From NCBI GenBank assembly GCA_947164995.1, contig CAMUYU010000004.1, positions 1-53,982 on the forward strand: 53,982 nt of DNA. Direction: 5' to 3'. The notes below the pieces were generated by a model. That model was given only the letters and a program-made list of their open reading frames with translations. It searched no databases and was not told the origin of the DNA. This document shows, one piece after another, positions 25,221 to 35,410 of this stretch. Position 1 is the first letter of the stretch, and every line of letters begins with the position of its first letter. The DNA is from an uncultured Clostridia bacterium. GTDB lineage: Bacteria > Bacillota > Clostridia > TANB77 > UBA1234. Both the position numbers and the translations under genes were made by a program.

Positions 25221-25254
25221 AAAACGGAAAATCTATTTAGTTTTCCGTTTTATT
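25219..25254 (+). terminator. Terminator or attenuator between the DUF4912 and GH57 genes
   Basis: An 11-bp stem AAAACGGAAAA / TTTTCCGTTTT (25221-25231, 25241-25251) is followed by ATTATT. It lies within the 56-base gap and could lower GH57 expression relative to DUF4912. Confidence 0.7.
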
Positions 25255-25276
25255 ATTCCCATGACGGAGGTAAAAC

Positions 25277-26860
25277 ATGCCTAAGGGTTACTTAAATTTT
25301 GTATTGCATGCCCATCTTCCTTATGTACGCCACCCAGAAAGCGAACTATATATGGAAGAACGTTGGTTATTCGAAGCAATATCAGAAACTTATATTCCTT
25401 TAATTAAATACTTTCAAAAACTAATTGATGAAAATATTCCTTTTAAAATAACAATGAATATTTCTGCACCACTTATTACAATGTTACAAGATGACGTTCT
25501 TCAGCATCGTTCTCTTCAATATTTAGTAGAAAGACTTTGGTTATCTCACAAAGAAATTAGAAGAACTAAAGGTCATAATGATATGAACAACTTAGCTCAT
25601 TTCTATTATGAAAGATATAAAGAACAATACACAATTTTTAAAAGGCAATACAATTGCAATCTAATTCCAGCATTTAAAAAATTTCAAGATATGGGAGTTC
25701 TAGAAATTGTTGCATGTCCTGCAACTCATGGTTTTTTGCCTCTTCTTAACGTTACTCCAAATGCCTCTCGTGCACAAATTGCAAACGGCATTAAAGTTTA
25801 TGAAGAAGCTTTTGGAAGACATCCAAATGGCATGTGGCTTTCAGAATGCGCATATATTCCAGAATTAGAAGATGCATTAAAAGAATTTGGAATTAGATAT
25901 ATATTTTTAGAAACACATGGTATTACAAATGCAGACCCTACTCCTATTTATGGAACATTAAGTCCTATTATTTCACCAAATGGAATTGCAGCTTTTGGAA
26001 GAGACCTAAAAAGTAGTGAACAAGTTTGGAGTTCTATCACAGGTTATCCTGGTCATCCAAACTATAGAGAATTTTATAAAGACATTGGATTTGAATCTGA
26101 TTGGGAATATATAAAACCATTTGTTGCAAAATCTGGACATAGAGTTGATACTGGTCTTAAATATCATAGAATCACTGGTAAAACAAACAACAAAGATTTT
26201 TATCATCCTGATTGGGCAATGGAAATTGCTGAACAGCAAGCAGACCACTTCATGTATTCTAGAGTAGACCAAATAAATCAATCAGCTCCAAACATGATTA
26301 TTCCACCAATAATTACATCACAATATGATGCAGAATTATATGGACACTGGTGGTTTGAAGGTCCTTATTGGTTGTATGTATTATTTAAAAAGATTCATTA
26401 TAATCAAGATACTTTTGAATTGATTACACCTTCTGAATACTTATCTAAATACCCTACTATTCAGCAATCATCACCAGCTATTTCAACTTGGGGTGCACAT
26501 GGTTATTCAGAAGTTTGGATTAATCCTGGTAACGACTATATGTACAAACATCTTCATGCGGCAGGAGAAAGAATGACCTATTTAGCAAGATGTATTACAC
26601 AACCTACTGAGCTAGAAAGAAAAGCACTTAATCAATGTGCAAGAGAATTATTACTTGCACAAAGCAGTGACTGGCCATTTATTGTTACTATGAATACCAT
26701 GGTAGAATATGCTCACAAGCGATTAAAAGACCATATAGGGCGTTTTAATGCACTTGCAGACATGATAGATAAGCATGAAATAAATGAAGACTATTTAGAA
26801 AATGTTATGTATAAAGATAAGATTTTTCCAAATATAGACTATTCAATTTATGCAAAATAA
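25277..26860 (+). CDS. GH57 1,4-alpha-glucan branching enzyme
   Basis: A 527-residue glycoside hydrolase family 57 enzyme of the branching-enzyme type, which makes alpha-1,6 branches in glucan. The N-terminal motif FVLHAHLPYVRHPE opens the barrel. MWLSECAYIPELEDAL carries the catalytic Glu. YGHWWFEGPYWL and a C-terminal DUF1957-like helical part (SSDWPFIVTMNTMVEYA) follow. The length matches characterised archaeal-type enzymes of about 530 residues. It is cytoplasmic. CGGAGG precedes the ATG. It works downstream of the GT4 synthase and together with the two phosphorylases. Confidence 0.92.
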   Translation: MPKGYLNFVLHAHLPYVRHPESELYMEERWLFEAISETYIPLIKYFQKLIDENIPFKITMNISAPLITMLQDDVLQHRSLQYLVERLWLSHKEIRRTKGHNDMNNLAHFYYERYKEQYTIFKRQYNCNLIPAFKKFQDMGVLEIVACPATHGFLPLLNVTPNASRAQIANGIKVYEEAFGRHPNGMWLSECAYIPELEDALKEFGIRYIFLETHGITNADPTPIYGTLSPIISPNGIAAFGRDLKSSEQVWSSITGYPGHPNYREFYKDIGFESDWEYIKPFVAKSGHRVDTGLKYHRITGKTNNKDFYHPDWAMEIAEQQADHFMYSRVDQINQSAPNMIIPPIITSQYDAELYGHWWFEGPYWLYVLFKKIHYNQDTFELITPSEYLSKYPTIQQSSPAISTWGAHGYSEVWINPGNDYMYKHLHAAGERMTYLARCITQPTELERKALNQCARELLLAQSSDWPFIVTMNTMVEYAHKRLKDHIGRFNALADMIDKHEINEDYLENVMYKDKIFPNIDYSIYAK

Positions 26861-26895
26861 AAAAAGAGAAGTGATTAAATCACTTCTCTTTTTTA
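26861..26895. terminator. Bidirectional terminator between the GH57 and SLH genes
   Basis: A 10-bp stem AGAGAAGTGA / TCACTTCTCT (26865-26874, 26880-26889) is flanked by A-run and T-run. It serves the converging branching-enzyme and SLH-protein transcripts. Confidence 0.88.
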
Positions 26896-26897
26896 TA

Positions 26898-28394
26898 TTA
26901 TTTTTTAAGCTCTGATAACCTTTGCATCATGGCTGCAGTTTCTGCTCTTGTTGCAGTTCCTGTTGGAGCAATAGTATCTTTTGTTCTACCATTCATGACG
27001 CCAGAACCGATTGCCCATTGAATTGCATCTTTTGCATATTCTGCAACTTCGTTTTTATCTTCAAATGATGATAGGTCTTTCTTTTTACTTATAGAAATCT
27101 TTTGAGTTTTTGCAAACCTGTATAATATAGTAACTAAATCTTGTCTGGTGATGCTAACTTCTGGGTCAAATTTATTATCTCCTACTCCGTTAACAATTCC
27201 CTTTTCAGATGCCCAAGCTATAGGTGATGAATAATACATATTTTCATCAACATCTGCAAACTTTGATTTTTTAGTAGTCTTAGCCTCCGCATATCTATAT
27301 AATACCGTAACTAACATTCCTCTTGTTAATGAACCATTTGGTGCAAATTCATCATCTGTAACTCCCTTAAATAAGCCTTTGTCCACTACATAGTTAACAT
27401 TATCAAAAAACCAATCATCTGTGTCAACATCTCTAAAGTTACTTACTGCTTTTATCTTCCATTGAGCAATAAATGGTCCACCCGCTATTCTCTTATTGGG
27501 AGAAATATCGATTGTATCACCTACTTTAAATATTTTATCATTGGCATCTTTCCAACCAATAAATGTATATCCTTCTCTAGTTTGTGGGAGTACTTTGTAT
27601 TTTCTATAATAACTACTTGTATATCTTCCATTTGGAGTTTCTCCATCATTATTGTAGTTAAATTCCAAAATAACAATTCCATTTGCAATTGCACCATTGG
27701 TTGGAGTGTAACTACTTACTAATTCAAATACTTGGTCAAAGTTTTCTGTATCATAATAAGTAACATCAACTGTTCCATTTTTTGTAATATTTCTAATTAT
27801 ATAAGAACCATCTTCTTCTTGATATAGCACTTTATTATCATACATAACCTCAGCAAGATAATCAGATTTTATAGTAAATTCTAAATTTTCTCCAGCTTCT
27901 ACTTGAACTTTGCCATTTGGTGATACTTCACCCCATTTTTGAGAATCAATAGTAATAGTATATTTTGTTCCAGCCATTATCCATAGTGCTGTAATGCTTT
28001 TTGGAAGACTTTTCCCATCTAAATAATCTCCGACTTCTGCAACACTTCCATCTGAATTCATAAGCCAACCATTGCAAACTTTTTTACCATCAAAATCCCA
28101 ACCTCTAAAAATGTAACCATCTCTAGTAGGAATTGATAACCTATATAAGTAATCAGTTTTTGCAGTGTAATACTTAACACCGCTTCCATCACCCATATTA
28201 ACTTCAATAGTCTTTTCTATAGCTTTTCCCTCAATATGAAGATGTGTATCTACTTCAAATAATTCTTCGATCGATGCTATTCTAGTATCCTTTTCAGGGA
28301 CAGAAATTAAATCAGCATATACACAAGAAAAACATCCAAGCAAAAATACTATGCCCAACAAAAGTAATACAAATTTTTGATTACTCTTTGTCAC
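26898..28394 (-). CDS. Secreted protein with InlB-type repeats and three SLH domains
   Basis: A 498-residue surface protein. The signal peptide ends near LLGCFSCVYA. Two Listeria-Bacteroides (InlB B-repeat) units follow: YRLSIPTRDGYIFRGWDFDG and YKVLPQTREGYTFIGWKDAN. A beta segment lies between them. Three C-terminal SLH repeats begin FRDVDTDDWFFDNVN, FADVDENMYYSSPIA and FEDKNEVAEYAKDAI; each has the TRAE/TRGM/TRQD-type motif. SLH domains bind pyruvylated secondary wall polymer, which the csaB gene in this window would supply. I chose GTG at 28394, eight bases after AAGGAG. That site overlaps the stop of the giant gene upstream, so the two are translationally coupled. Confidence 0.88.
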   Translation of the reverse strand: MTKSNQKFVLLLLGIVFLLGCFSCVYADLISVPEKDTRIASIEELFEVDTHLHIEGKAIEKTIEVNMGDGSGVKYYTAKTDYLYRLSIPTRDGYIFRGWDFDGKKVCNGWLMNSDGSVAEVGDYLDGKSLPKSITALWIMAGTKYTITIDSQKWGEVSPNGKVQVEAGENLEFTIKSDYLAEVMYDNKVLYQEEDGSYIIRNITKNGTVDVTYYDTENFDQVFELVSSYTPTNGAIANGIVILEFNYNNDGETPNGRYTSSYYRKYKVLPQTREGYTFIGWKDANDKIFKVGDTIDISPNKRIAGGPFIAQWKIKAVSNFRDVDTDDWFFDNVNYVVDKGLFKGVTDDEFAPNGSLTRGMLVTVLYRYAEAKTTKKSKFADVDENMYYSSPIAWASEKGIVNGVGDNKFDPEVSITRQDLVTILYRFAKTQKISISKKKDLSSFEDKNEVAEYAKDAIQWAIGSGVMNGRTKDTIAPTGTATRAETAAMMQRLSELKK

Positions 28395-28406
28395 AATAAT
28401 CACTCC

Positions 28407-31400
28407 TTATTTTCCTTTTTCAAAGTCTTTAATAATGCCTTGTGCATTTCTCTTAAGTTTTCCATCTAAAGCATTTACTTTGTCTTTAAGTGAAGTAAGT
28501 TGCTCAGGTGTTAAAATCTTAAGTATTGCTTCAATTTCAACTCTTTGTTCTGTAGAAAGATTATCTCTGCCAAAGATATTTAATGCCTGTTTCATAAGTA
28601 GCATGTCAACACCAGCAATTACTTCTGCGCTATAGCTTGGTTTTGCATTTGGATCTGTAAAGAAATTATCTGCAGATAATGTTCTTTCTTTATAGTAATT
28701 TTCAAGCATTAATTTTTCATATTGCAATAAAGTTTTAAGATTCAATAACTCACTTGGATCTTTTAGTTTCTTATCTTGTAGTTTAATTTCAATTATCTCA
28801 AGCTCTGCTAAATTCTTACCTCTATCGCTAATATACCTTGCCTTTTCCATATCTTCTATAGTTTTATCTATGAAGTAATCTGTAAGTGTAATAGCTTTTC
28901 TTTGTTGTAGCTTTCCTAATAGTTTATCAGATAACTCTGAAGAAGTAATACTTTCAAAAATCTTAAGTAGGTTTGCACCTGTTCTATCTCTTGTAATAAT
29001 TCTATTAAGACCTGCTTTAATAGTTTCTTTTTCATCAACCATTAATTTTTCAACTTCAGAATAATCAAAAGAAGTACTTCCTGATTTATAAGCTTCTCCA
29101 GATTGTCTTATGATAGTAATGATTTGGTCATTAATATCATTTAATTTATTTATTGTCTTCTTTTCACCATTAGTAAGTTGCATTGCTCTAGCAAGACCTT
29201 TTAAGAATTCATCTGTAAATTCAACTGGTTCTTCTGTGTCTTCTTCAGCAACTTCTGCATTTTCTGCTTCCTTACTTTCTTGTTCTTCCATAGCAGCTTT
29301 TTCTTCTTCTGTCATAGTATTAGCAAATGGATTAACAAGTTCCTTTTCTTTCTCTTCTTCTTCACCTTGAAGAACTGCATTAGAGAATATTACTTTTACT
29401 TCATTTTCATTATCGTTTTCAGAAATAGTAATCTCATAAGGTTCTGTTTTTTGATATCTCCAAATTTCGTTTGCATTATAAATAACTTTATTTGCAATCC
29501 TTGGTGAGAACTTAGAGCCAATTTGAGCTTCTTGGCTTTCATTAGCTTTAAGAATATTTCCTTGTTCATCAACATACTTAATAGTAACTCTAGCTTTCTC
29601 TTCTTGATAAATAACAGTTACAATATTGTTGATACTTCCAACTGTAAGATTTAGAGGTTTAACATCAAGCATATGCCATTTTCTATTTTCTTGGTCAAAT
29701 ACAATTTCTTCAGGTGAAGCATTGTATTCAGCGCCTACTTGAAGTGAAACTTTTTCTTCTTCTTTAATAACAATGCCATCCATGTTTACAAATCTTATAA
29801 CAACATCTGCTTTAGCAACATCATAAGAATATGTAAGAACATTTTCATTTGAATTTTCAAAGACAACTACTTCATCTCTCTTAGCATTTACTAATTCCCA
29901 CTCATTTCCCTTTTTATCTTTAATGAATTGGGCAGGCTCTGGATTATATTTTGAGCCAACTTGTAAATGAACTTTTTCTTCATCTCTTAACAAGTTACCA
30001 TCTAAATCTACACAACGAATAATCATATCACTATTAATTGGTTCAAACTTAGCAGTAAATTCGTTTGGAGTCTTACTAGAACCAATAGCTAAGTCTTTTA
30101 TCTTAAGCTCTTCTGGTGATACAGACTTAAATCTAAATAGTTTTCCTTCTTTATCATTAAAGTCTTTTGATATTTCCGGTGTATATATACTTCCTAATTG
30201 ACCTTTTAATTTTTTTGGTTCTGAGATTTCGTTGTCCCACAAATCTACGTAATTTACAAGCACTTCAATAGTTAATGGAATATAGATTAAAGTAATAATG
30301 TTTTCACTGTCTTCCTCACTAACTTCAATAGACTCTCTATCTCTTTCATGATATTCCCAAACACATTCATTATCGTCAGTAATAATAGAATCATATTGTG
30401 GTATAAAGTGACCACCAATTTGACAAAGCTGTGTATATGGCTCTTTAATTTCATCTCCTTTATCATTTACATACTTGTATGTAACAGTAGCTTTTTCTTC
30501 TTCATATGTAAGAAGAACATTGTTTTGATCAACATCTTGTGTAATAACAAAGTCTTTTTGATTCTTTGGATTGTATGCCCATTTGTTTCCTAAAGAATCT
30601 GTAATCTTTGGTGGAACATCTTCACTGAATACTGTACCAATTTGAATCTTTCTAGTTTCTTCAGTTTTGATTTCTTTACCAACACTATCAACATATTTAA
30701 CATGAACTTCAATTAGTTTTGGCTTATATTTAACATATGTTACATTCTTTTCTTCGTCTGCAGAAATTATAATTGGATCAATTTTATACTTAGATACGAA
30801 AATTGAGTTATCTGTACCAAACGCTTGTAACCAGTGTCTACCTTGATCATCAATTACAGTTTCTTTAATCTTAACTTGATATGTGCTACCAACTTGATGT
30901 TGTGATATTTCTGGTTCTACTAGTTCTTCATCTGTTTCAAAATGAACACATTTATCATATACATTAACCATATATTCATCATATGAAACTATAAAATTAT
31001 TTTTATCTTTTTCAGGCGAAATAACTACGTCAAGAGTATTTGATTCTGATACTTTCCAATAAAGTTTCTTAGCATCTTTTAATACTTCCTCAGGAGCTAA
31101 ATTATATTTGCTTCCAATTTGAAGTTTAACTTGTCTATTATTTGCTAGTAGTTCACCTTTATTAGTAGCAAAAGTAACAACAACATCTATCATTTCTTTA
31201 TCATAGAAATAACTAATAATGTTCTCACTTTCATTTTCTTGAATCTTAATTGTATCTCTTGAATTCTTCTTAAAGATCCAGTATTTGCCTTCTTCATCTA
31301 TGATTCTTTCTTTTTGTTTAGCTGAATAAATAGTTCCAACTTGAATTTCTTCTACTTCATCAGTAACAATCTTGTTGTGTTCTGAATCAAAATAAGAATT

Positions 31401-34400
31401 TGTGACATTGCTTAACAAAGGAACGTATTTAATATTAACCTTATTAGGTCCTTCTACGATCTTTAATGTTTCTACATTAATCTTAGAATATTCCCAAACT
31501 TTGCCAATATTATCTGTAACTTTATCAAGAATTACAGGATTAAATGATACACCAACTTGAACTTGTTCAGATTTACTAGATGCTAATTCATTACCATTAT
31601 CATCAATGTACCTTGTAACAACTTCTGTCATCAATGGAACATAGTCTGAAATAACCATATTCTTGGTATCATCTTCGTCAACTTCCAAAGAATGTCTTGT
31701 CATTCTAAGAAGCTTCCATCCCATACCATTTTCTTCAATTAGTTTTTCATATTCTGCAATAGCAATTACATTACCTATTTGCTCTTGCTTAATGACATCT
31801 TCATGAACCAATTGACCAGCTTCATTTTCATATCTTAATGTAACATTAACCATATCTGGTTCATACTTTAGCATAATAATGTTTTCTTGATCATTCTCTT
31901 TGGCAACGATGCTCATTGCTGGCTCGCCACAATATGTCCATCTTAGTTTATTCTTATCAAATATTTTTTGTTGAATATTTGGAACAAATACACCACCAAG
32001 TTTTGTAGTAATCATTATATCATTGATAATTGGTGAACCATCACTGATATTAATACATTTAACAGTAACACGAGCTTTAATTTCATCATATATTAAAGTA
32101 AATCTACTATTTTCTCTAACAAATAATCTTTCAGGCTCAGTTCTTGCAATCATAAGTCGTTCGCCATTATCTGCTGTAACTCTTTCATAAAGTAAAGGAC
32201 TATATTCACTACCAATTTGTCCTTCAACAATTAAATCTTGTTTAATAGTCATTCCGTGGATGTTTCTAAATGATAGTGTAATGTTAACCATTCTCTTTTC
32301 GTATTGAACAATGAATGTATTTTCTTCAATGTGTTTACTTGTTCTAAACGATCTAGCATTAGAAGGAGAAACAATCCATCCTCTTTCATCATCAGATGTA
32401 ATTGATGCAATATAATCTGGTGAAACAAGACTACCTGCTTGAATTCTCATTTGCTTATTAGGTATTAATTCGATACCTTCATCATTAACATACTTAAATG
32501 TTGCCGTAGTGATTAAAGGCTCATATTGATATGTTATTCTGTTTTGAACTTCACTTCTAGAAATCAATAATGACTTTTTCTTATCAATACAAGTCCAAAC
32601 AAGTCCATTACTATCTTCAATTTCACTAATAGTTGCTGGAGTATAAGTTGTACCGATTTGTGCTTCTTCTATAATATCATCTTTAATTCTAGAACCTTGA
32701 TCATTAAGCATAGAAACGATAATTCTGCTTACAACTTTTTCGTATGAAACTATACAAATGTTTTGTGTTTCATCTCTTGAAACTGTAATTTGTTGTCTAT
32801 CAATTCTAGAAAATTCCCAACACTTGCCATAAATATCGGTATAATCTCTTTCAAATTTTGGCGCAAATTGTTTACCAATTTGAACAAAATCAACAACGTC
32901 ATCTTTAATTTTTATACCTTCTTCGTTAATAAACGAAGTAACAACTTTAGCTTTCTTTTCATCGTAGAATAATTCAACTAAGTTTAACTCGTTTTCAACT
33001 ACTGAAATAACACTCTTTGAATCTGTACCAAACTCCCATACAAGTCCATTATTATCAATAATCTCCAAAGGTGGGTCAGCAGCAAAATCTTTTGTAGCAA
33101 TTGCTGATATTTTTTCTTGTGGTTTTAATTCAATACCTGCACGAGTCTTATATGAAATAAATACATCAGTTTTAATAACATCATAAATCAAAGTAATAAC
33201 GTTAGTTGACTCAACATCTGAAATAGCAAGTCTTGCAGGATTGCTTTGATATAAACTCCACTCTACGCCTTGAGTATCAACAAATTTATTTGCTTCAACC
33301 AAATCAAAATTTTCACCAACTTGCATATTTTTAATAACAGGCGGATGAATTTCTTGGCCTTGTTTATTGATGTAGTTAATTCTAACTCTAGCAATTCTTT
33401 TAACGTATCTAACTTCAACCTCATTTTGAGTATTATCAGCTGAAACTTGTATGCTTGGCATTTGATTAGATTCAGTAATCCAATCTCTACCTTGTCTATC
33501 ACTAATAATTGGTATCATTTCTGGAGTATAAATACTTCCAACAACAACATCTCTTACAACATTTTCCTTAAGTGTTTCTCCATCTGAATTTAAATATTTA
33601 ACAACAACATATTTTTCATTAGGATCACGAGGTCTTGAAACAGATGTATTATTAATAGGAGCCATACCAATTTCACCAAATGAAGTCTCTCCATCGCCTC
33701 TTGCAAGTTCAATGGCAGTGCCATTGTACATTTCAACGTCTCTTCCTATGCAAGCAAGCTCTGGAAAATAAAACACAACTTCAACACTTGGAACTGGAAG
33801 CATATCTGTTCCTGAAGCATCCATATCTTTGTATATATATCCCATTAATTGAGGAATAGAACGATTATCTATGATTGTTTCTCTTTTAATAACTGCAGCA
33901 TTGTAGTTAATATTGAAATCTGCTACAGATTGTTTTCTAATAAAGTTTCCTGCAGCATCAGAATAATTAAGCTTATTACCAATTGTAAGGTAAATACCAC
34001 TTAGTTTTTCAACATATCTAAATTTATAACGACCATTTAGATTATTTTCGATAGCATTGTAAAGAATATTTTCAAATTCTTTTCTGCTTTTCATAACAGT
34101 AAATTTATATCTAAGAGGTTCGATATATTCGTAACTTTCTTGAGTATGTTTCCTTATAAAATCTAAAGGAAGAACGATTAACTCTTTATTAAGTTTTTTT
34201 AGAACAGAAGCAACGTATTGACGAGAAACAGCATATCCAACTTCTGAAGAAAATCTAATACTGCATCTATCAACTTCAGTTTTTAAAGCAGGATCTTCTT
34301 TGTAATCTAGAAGGTCCCTATATGTGTTTTTGTTGTAACGTTCAGAAGCTGTATAAATTGCAAGTTCTTCTTGATTAGCTTCGTTAACAATCCATGCATA

Positions 34401-35180
34401 AGTAGGCTTTGTAAGTGAAAAATCTGCACATTGGTTAACCTCAGATAAACGTAAATATGGGTCATTAGAAATATTACCGATTTTTACGCCTGAACCTTTA
34501 TATTTAACTTCAACTATTTTTTCGACATACTCAATACGATTAATTCTTCTATTGATATATTTATAACGATAATTTGTAATTATTTCCGCAAATTTTTGTG
34601 CATTATCATATAGTTTTAAACGTGGATTTAGATTATTGATAAGAATCATGTCTATGACATATTCCGCCATTAAAGAATAAAGAATATCTTTGGCTTTAAG
34701 ATTTGGCACTCTGCCATTAGAAGTTAAAGCTTGATAGTAGTCATTTGCTTCGTTTTCTCTTTCTTCTCCATAAATCTCCTCGTATGTTCTACCAGCAAAC
34801 CTGTAAGTAGCTTCACGCGATGGCGTATAGCAAAGAATAGCAATATTTGCATCTGCTGTTACACCAATAATACATAGCTTATCTGAAAGACTATAATCGC
34901 AAATCATGATTTGACTTCCGACAACAGAAAGTTTGGCAAAAGTATCTACCTTGCCATCGAATACAAATCTATCAATAAAGTTATATGATATATTAAGATA
35001 AAATCTTGGGATATCTGCATTTGGCTCATCAAATTCTATAACCTCAACCTTTTGCATTAATTCCCCTTCAGTATATTTACTAGCATCTACGGTTACTGGA
35101 AAATCGCGAAGTTTTTGTTCAACAAAACCCGCTCCATATCCGAGTGAGACTAGTTTATTCTTTAGTACACGTTTAATCAT
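28407..35180 (-). CDS. Giant protein with 19 MucBP-like repeats, no visible export signal
   Basis: A 2257-residue protein. Residues 1 to about 520 are a non-repeated domain I do not recognise, rich in Tyr and charged residues. Residues about 521 to 1930 hold 19 divergent repeats of 71-80 residues. Each follows a plan of V-x-V-x-Y-x-N/D-x-x-G near the start, QIGSxYxP in the middle, D-x-x-G-x-x-W, and a final strand ending YE. This resembles MucBP domains of surface proteins. An acidic linker follows (about 1935-1985), then a helical C-terminal domain of about 270 residues (AITLTDYFIDKTIEDMEKA, LNLKTLLQYEKLMLENYYK). I see no signal peptide, membrane helix, LPxTG or SLH domain. It is first in an operon with the SLH gene and has a strong promoter. 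Function and location are unknown. Confidence 0.85.
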   Translation of the reverse strand: MIKRVLKNKLVSLGYGAGFVEQKLRDFPVTVDASKYTEGELMQKVEVIEFDEPNADIPRFYLNISYNFIDRFVFDGKVDTFAKLSVVGSQIMICDYSLSDKLCIIGVTADANIAILCYTPSREATYRFAGRTYEEIYGEERENEANDYYQALTSNGRVPNLKAKDILYSLMAEYVIDMILINNLNPRLKLYDNAQKFAEIITNYRYKYINRRINRIEYVEKIVEVKYKGSGVKIGNISNDPYLRLSEVNQCADFSLTKPTYAWIVNEANQEELAIYTASERYNKNTYRDLLDYKEDPALKTEVDRCSIRFSSEVGYAVSRQYVASVLKKLNKELIVLPLDFIRKHTQESYEYIEPLRYKFTVMKSRKEFENILYNAIENNLNGRYKFRYVEKLSGIYLTIGNKLNYSDAAGNFIRKQSVADFNINYNAAVIKRETIIDNRSIPQLMGYIYKDMDASGTDMLPVPSVEVVFYFPELACIGRDVEMYNGTAIELARGDGETSFGEIGMAPINNTSVSRPRDPNEKYVVVKYLNSDGETLKENVVRDVVVGSIYTPEMIPIISDRQGRDWITESNQMPSIQVSADNTQNEVEVRYVKRIARVRINYINKQGQEIHPPVIKNMQVGENFDLVEANKFVDTQGVEWSLYQSNPARLAISDVESTNVITLIYDVIKTDVFISYKTRAGIELKPQEKISAIATKDFAADPPLEIIDNNGLVWEFGTDSKSVISVVENELNLVELFYDEKKAKVVTSFINEEGIKIKDDVVDFVQIGKQFAPKFERDYTDIYGKCWEFSRIDRQQITVSRDETQNICIVSYEKVVSRIIVSMLNDQGSRIKDDIIEEAQIGTTYTPATISEIEDSNGLVWTCIDKKKSLLISRSEVQNRITYQYEPLITTATFKYVNDEGIELIPNKQMRIQAGSLVSPDYIASITSDDERGWIVSPSNARSFRTSKHIEENTFIVQYEKRMVNITLSFRNIHGMTIKQDLIVEGQIGSEYSPLLYERVTADNGERLMIARTEPERLFVRENSRFTLIYDEIKARVTVKCINISDGSPIINDIMITTKLGGVFVPNIQQKIFDKNKLRWTYCGEPAMSIVAKENDQENIIMLKYEPDMVNVTLRYENEAGQLVHEDVIKQEQIGNVIAIAEYEKLIEENGMGWKLLRMTRHSLEVDEDDTKNMVISDYVPLMTEVVTRYIDDNGNELASSKSEQVQVGVSFNPVILDKVTDNIGKVWEYSKINVETLKIVEGPNKVNIKYVPLLSNVTNSYFDSEHNKIVTDEVEEIQVGTIYSAKQKERIIDEEGKYWIFKKNSRDTIKIQENESENIISYFYDKEMIDVVVTFATNKGELLANNRQVKLQIGSKYNLAPEEVLKDAKKLYWKVSESNTLDVVISPEKDKNNFIVSYDEYMVNVYDKCVHFETDEELVEPEISQHQVGSTYQVKIKETVIDDQGRHWLQAFGTDNSIFVSKYKIDPIIISADEEKNVTYVKYKPKLIEVHVKYVDSVGKEIKTEETRKIQIGTVFSEDVPPKITDSLGNKWAYNPKNQKDFVITQDVDQNNVLLTYEEEKATVTYKYVNDKGDEIKEPYTQLCQIGGHFIPQYDSIITDDNECVWEYHERDRESIEVSEEDSENIITLIYIPLTIEVLVNYVDLWDNEISEPKKLKGQLGSIYTPEISKDFNDKEGKLFRFKSVSPEELKIKDLAIGSSKTPNEFTAKFEPINSDMIIRCVDLDGNLLRDEEKVHLQVGSKYNPEPAQFIKDKKGNEWELVNAKRDEVVVFENSNENVLTYSYDVAKADVVIRFVNMDGIVIKEEEKVSLQVGAEYNASPEEIVFDQENRKWHMLDVKPLNLTVGSINNIVTVIYQEEKARVTIKYVDEQGNILKANESQEAQIGSKFSPRIANKVIYNANEIWRYQKTEPYEITISENDNENEVKVIFSNAVLQGEEEEKEKELVNPFANTMTEEEKAAMEEQESKEAENAEVAEEDTEEPVEFTDEFLKGLARAMQLTNGEKKTINKLNDINDQIITIIRQSGEAYKSGSTSFDYSEVEKLMVDEKETIKAGLNRIITRDRTGANLLKIFESITSSELSDKLLGKLQQRKAITLTDYFIDKTIEDMEKARYISDRGKNLAELEIIEIKLQDKKLKDPSELLNLKTLLQYEKLMLENYYKERTLSADNFFTDPNAKPSYSAEVIAGVDMLLMKQALNIFGRDNLSTEQRVEIEAILKILTPEQLTSLKDKVNALDGKLKRNAQGIIKDFEKGK

Positions 35181-35210
35181 TATCTCACCTCATATAATAA
35201 GTCACTATAT

Positions 35211-35239
35211 ATTATATTAAAATACTACTTTTTTTTCAA
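35211..35239 (-). promoter_or_regulatory. Promoter of the giant repeat protein operon
   Basis: On the minus strand, TTGAAA (35234-35239) and a perfect TATAAT (35211-35216) are spaced by 17 bases, about 30 bases before the ATG. Confidence 0.8.
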
Positions 35240-35316
35240 GAAATTTTGCGTTTTATATCTTACATTTATGTTACAAAAAACTAATAAAAAAATAATTTTT
35301 GAGATATCATTTTTAT

Positions 35317-35345
35317 TTGACTTTTACAACATTTTGAATGATAAT
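35317..35345 (+). promoter_or_regulatory. Promoter of the long glgP and pyk genes
   Basis: TTGACT (35317-35322) and GATAAT (35340-35345) are spaced by 17 bases. The predicted start near 35352 gives a 59-base leader before glgP. Confidence 0.7.
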
Positions 35346-35410
35346 TAATATGATATATTTTATTTTTTTAGCATGAATTTTTATGCGTTTTACCAAGGAG
35401 GAAATTTGTT

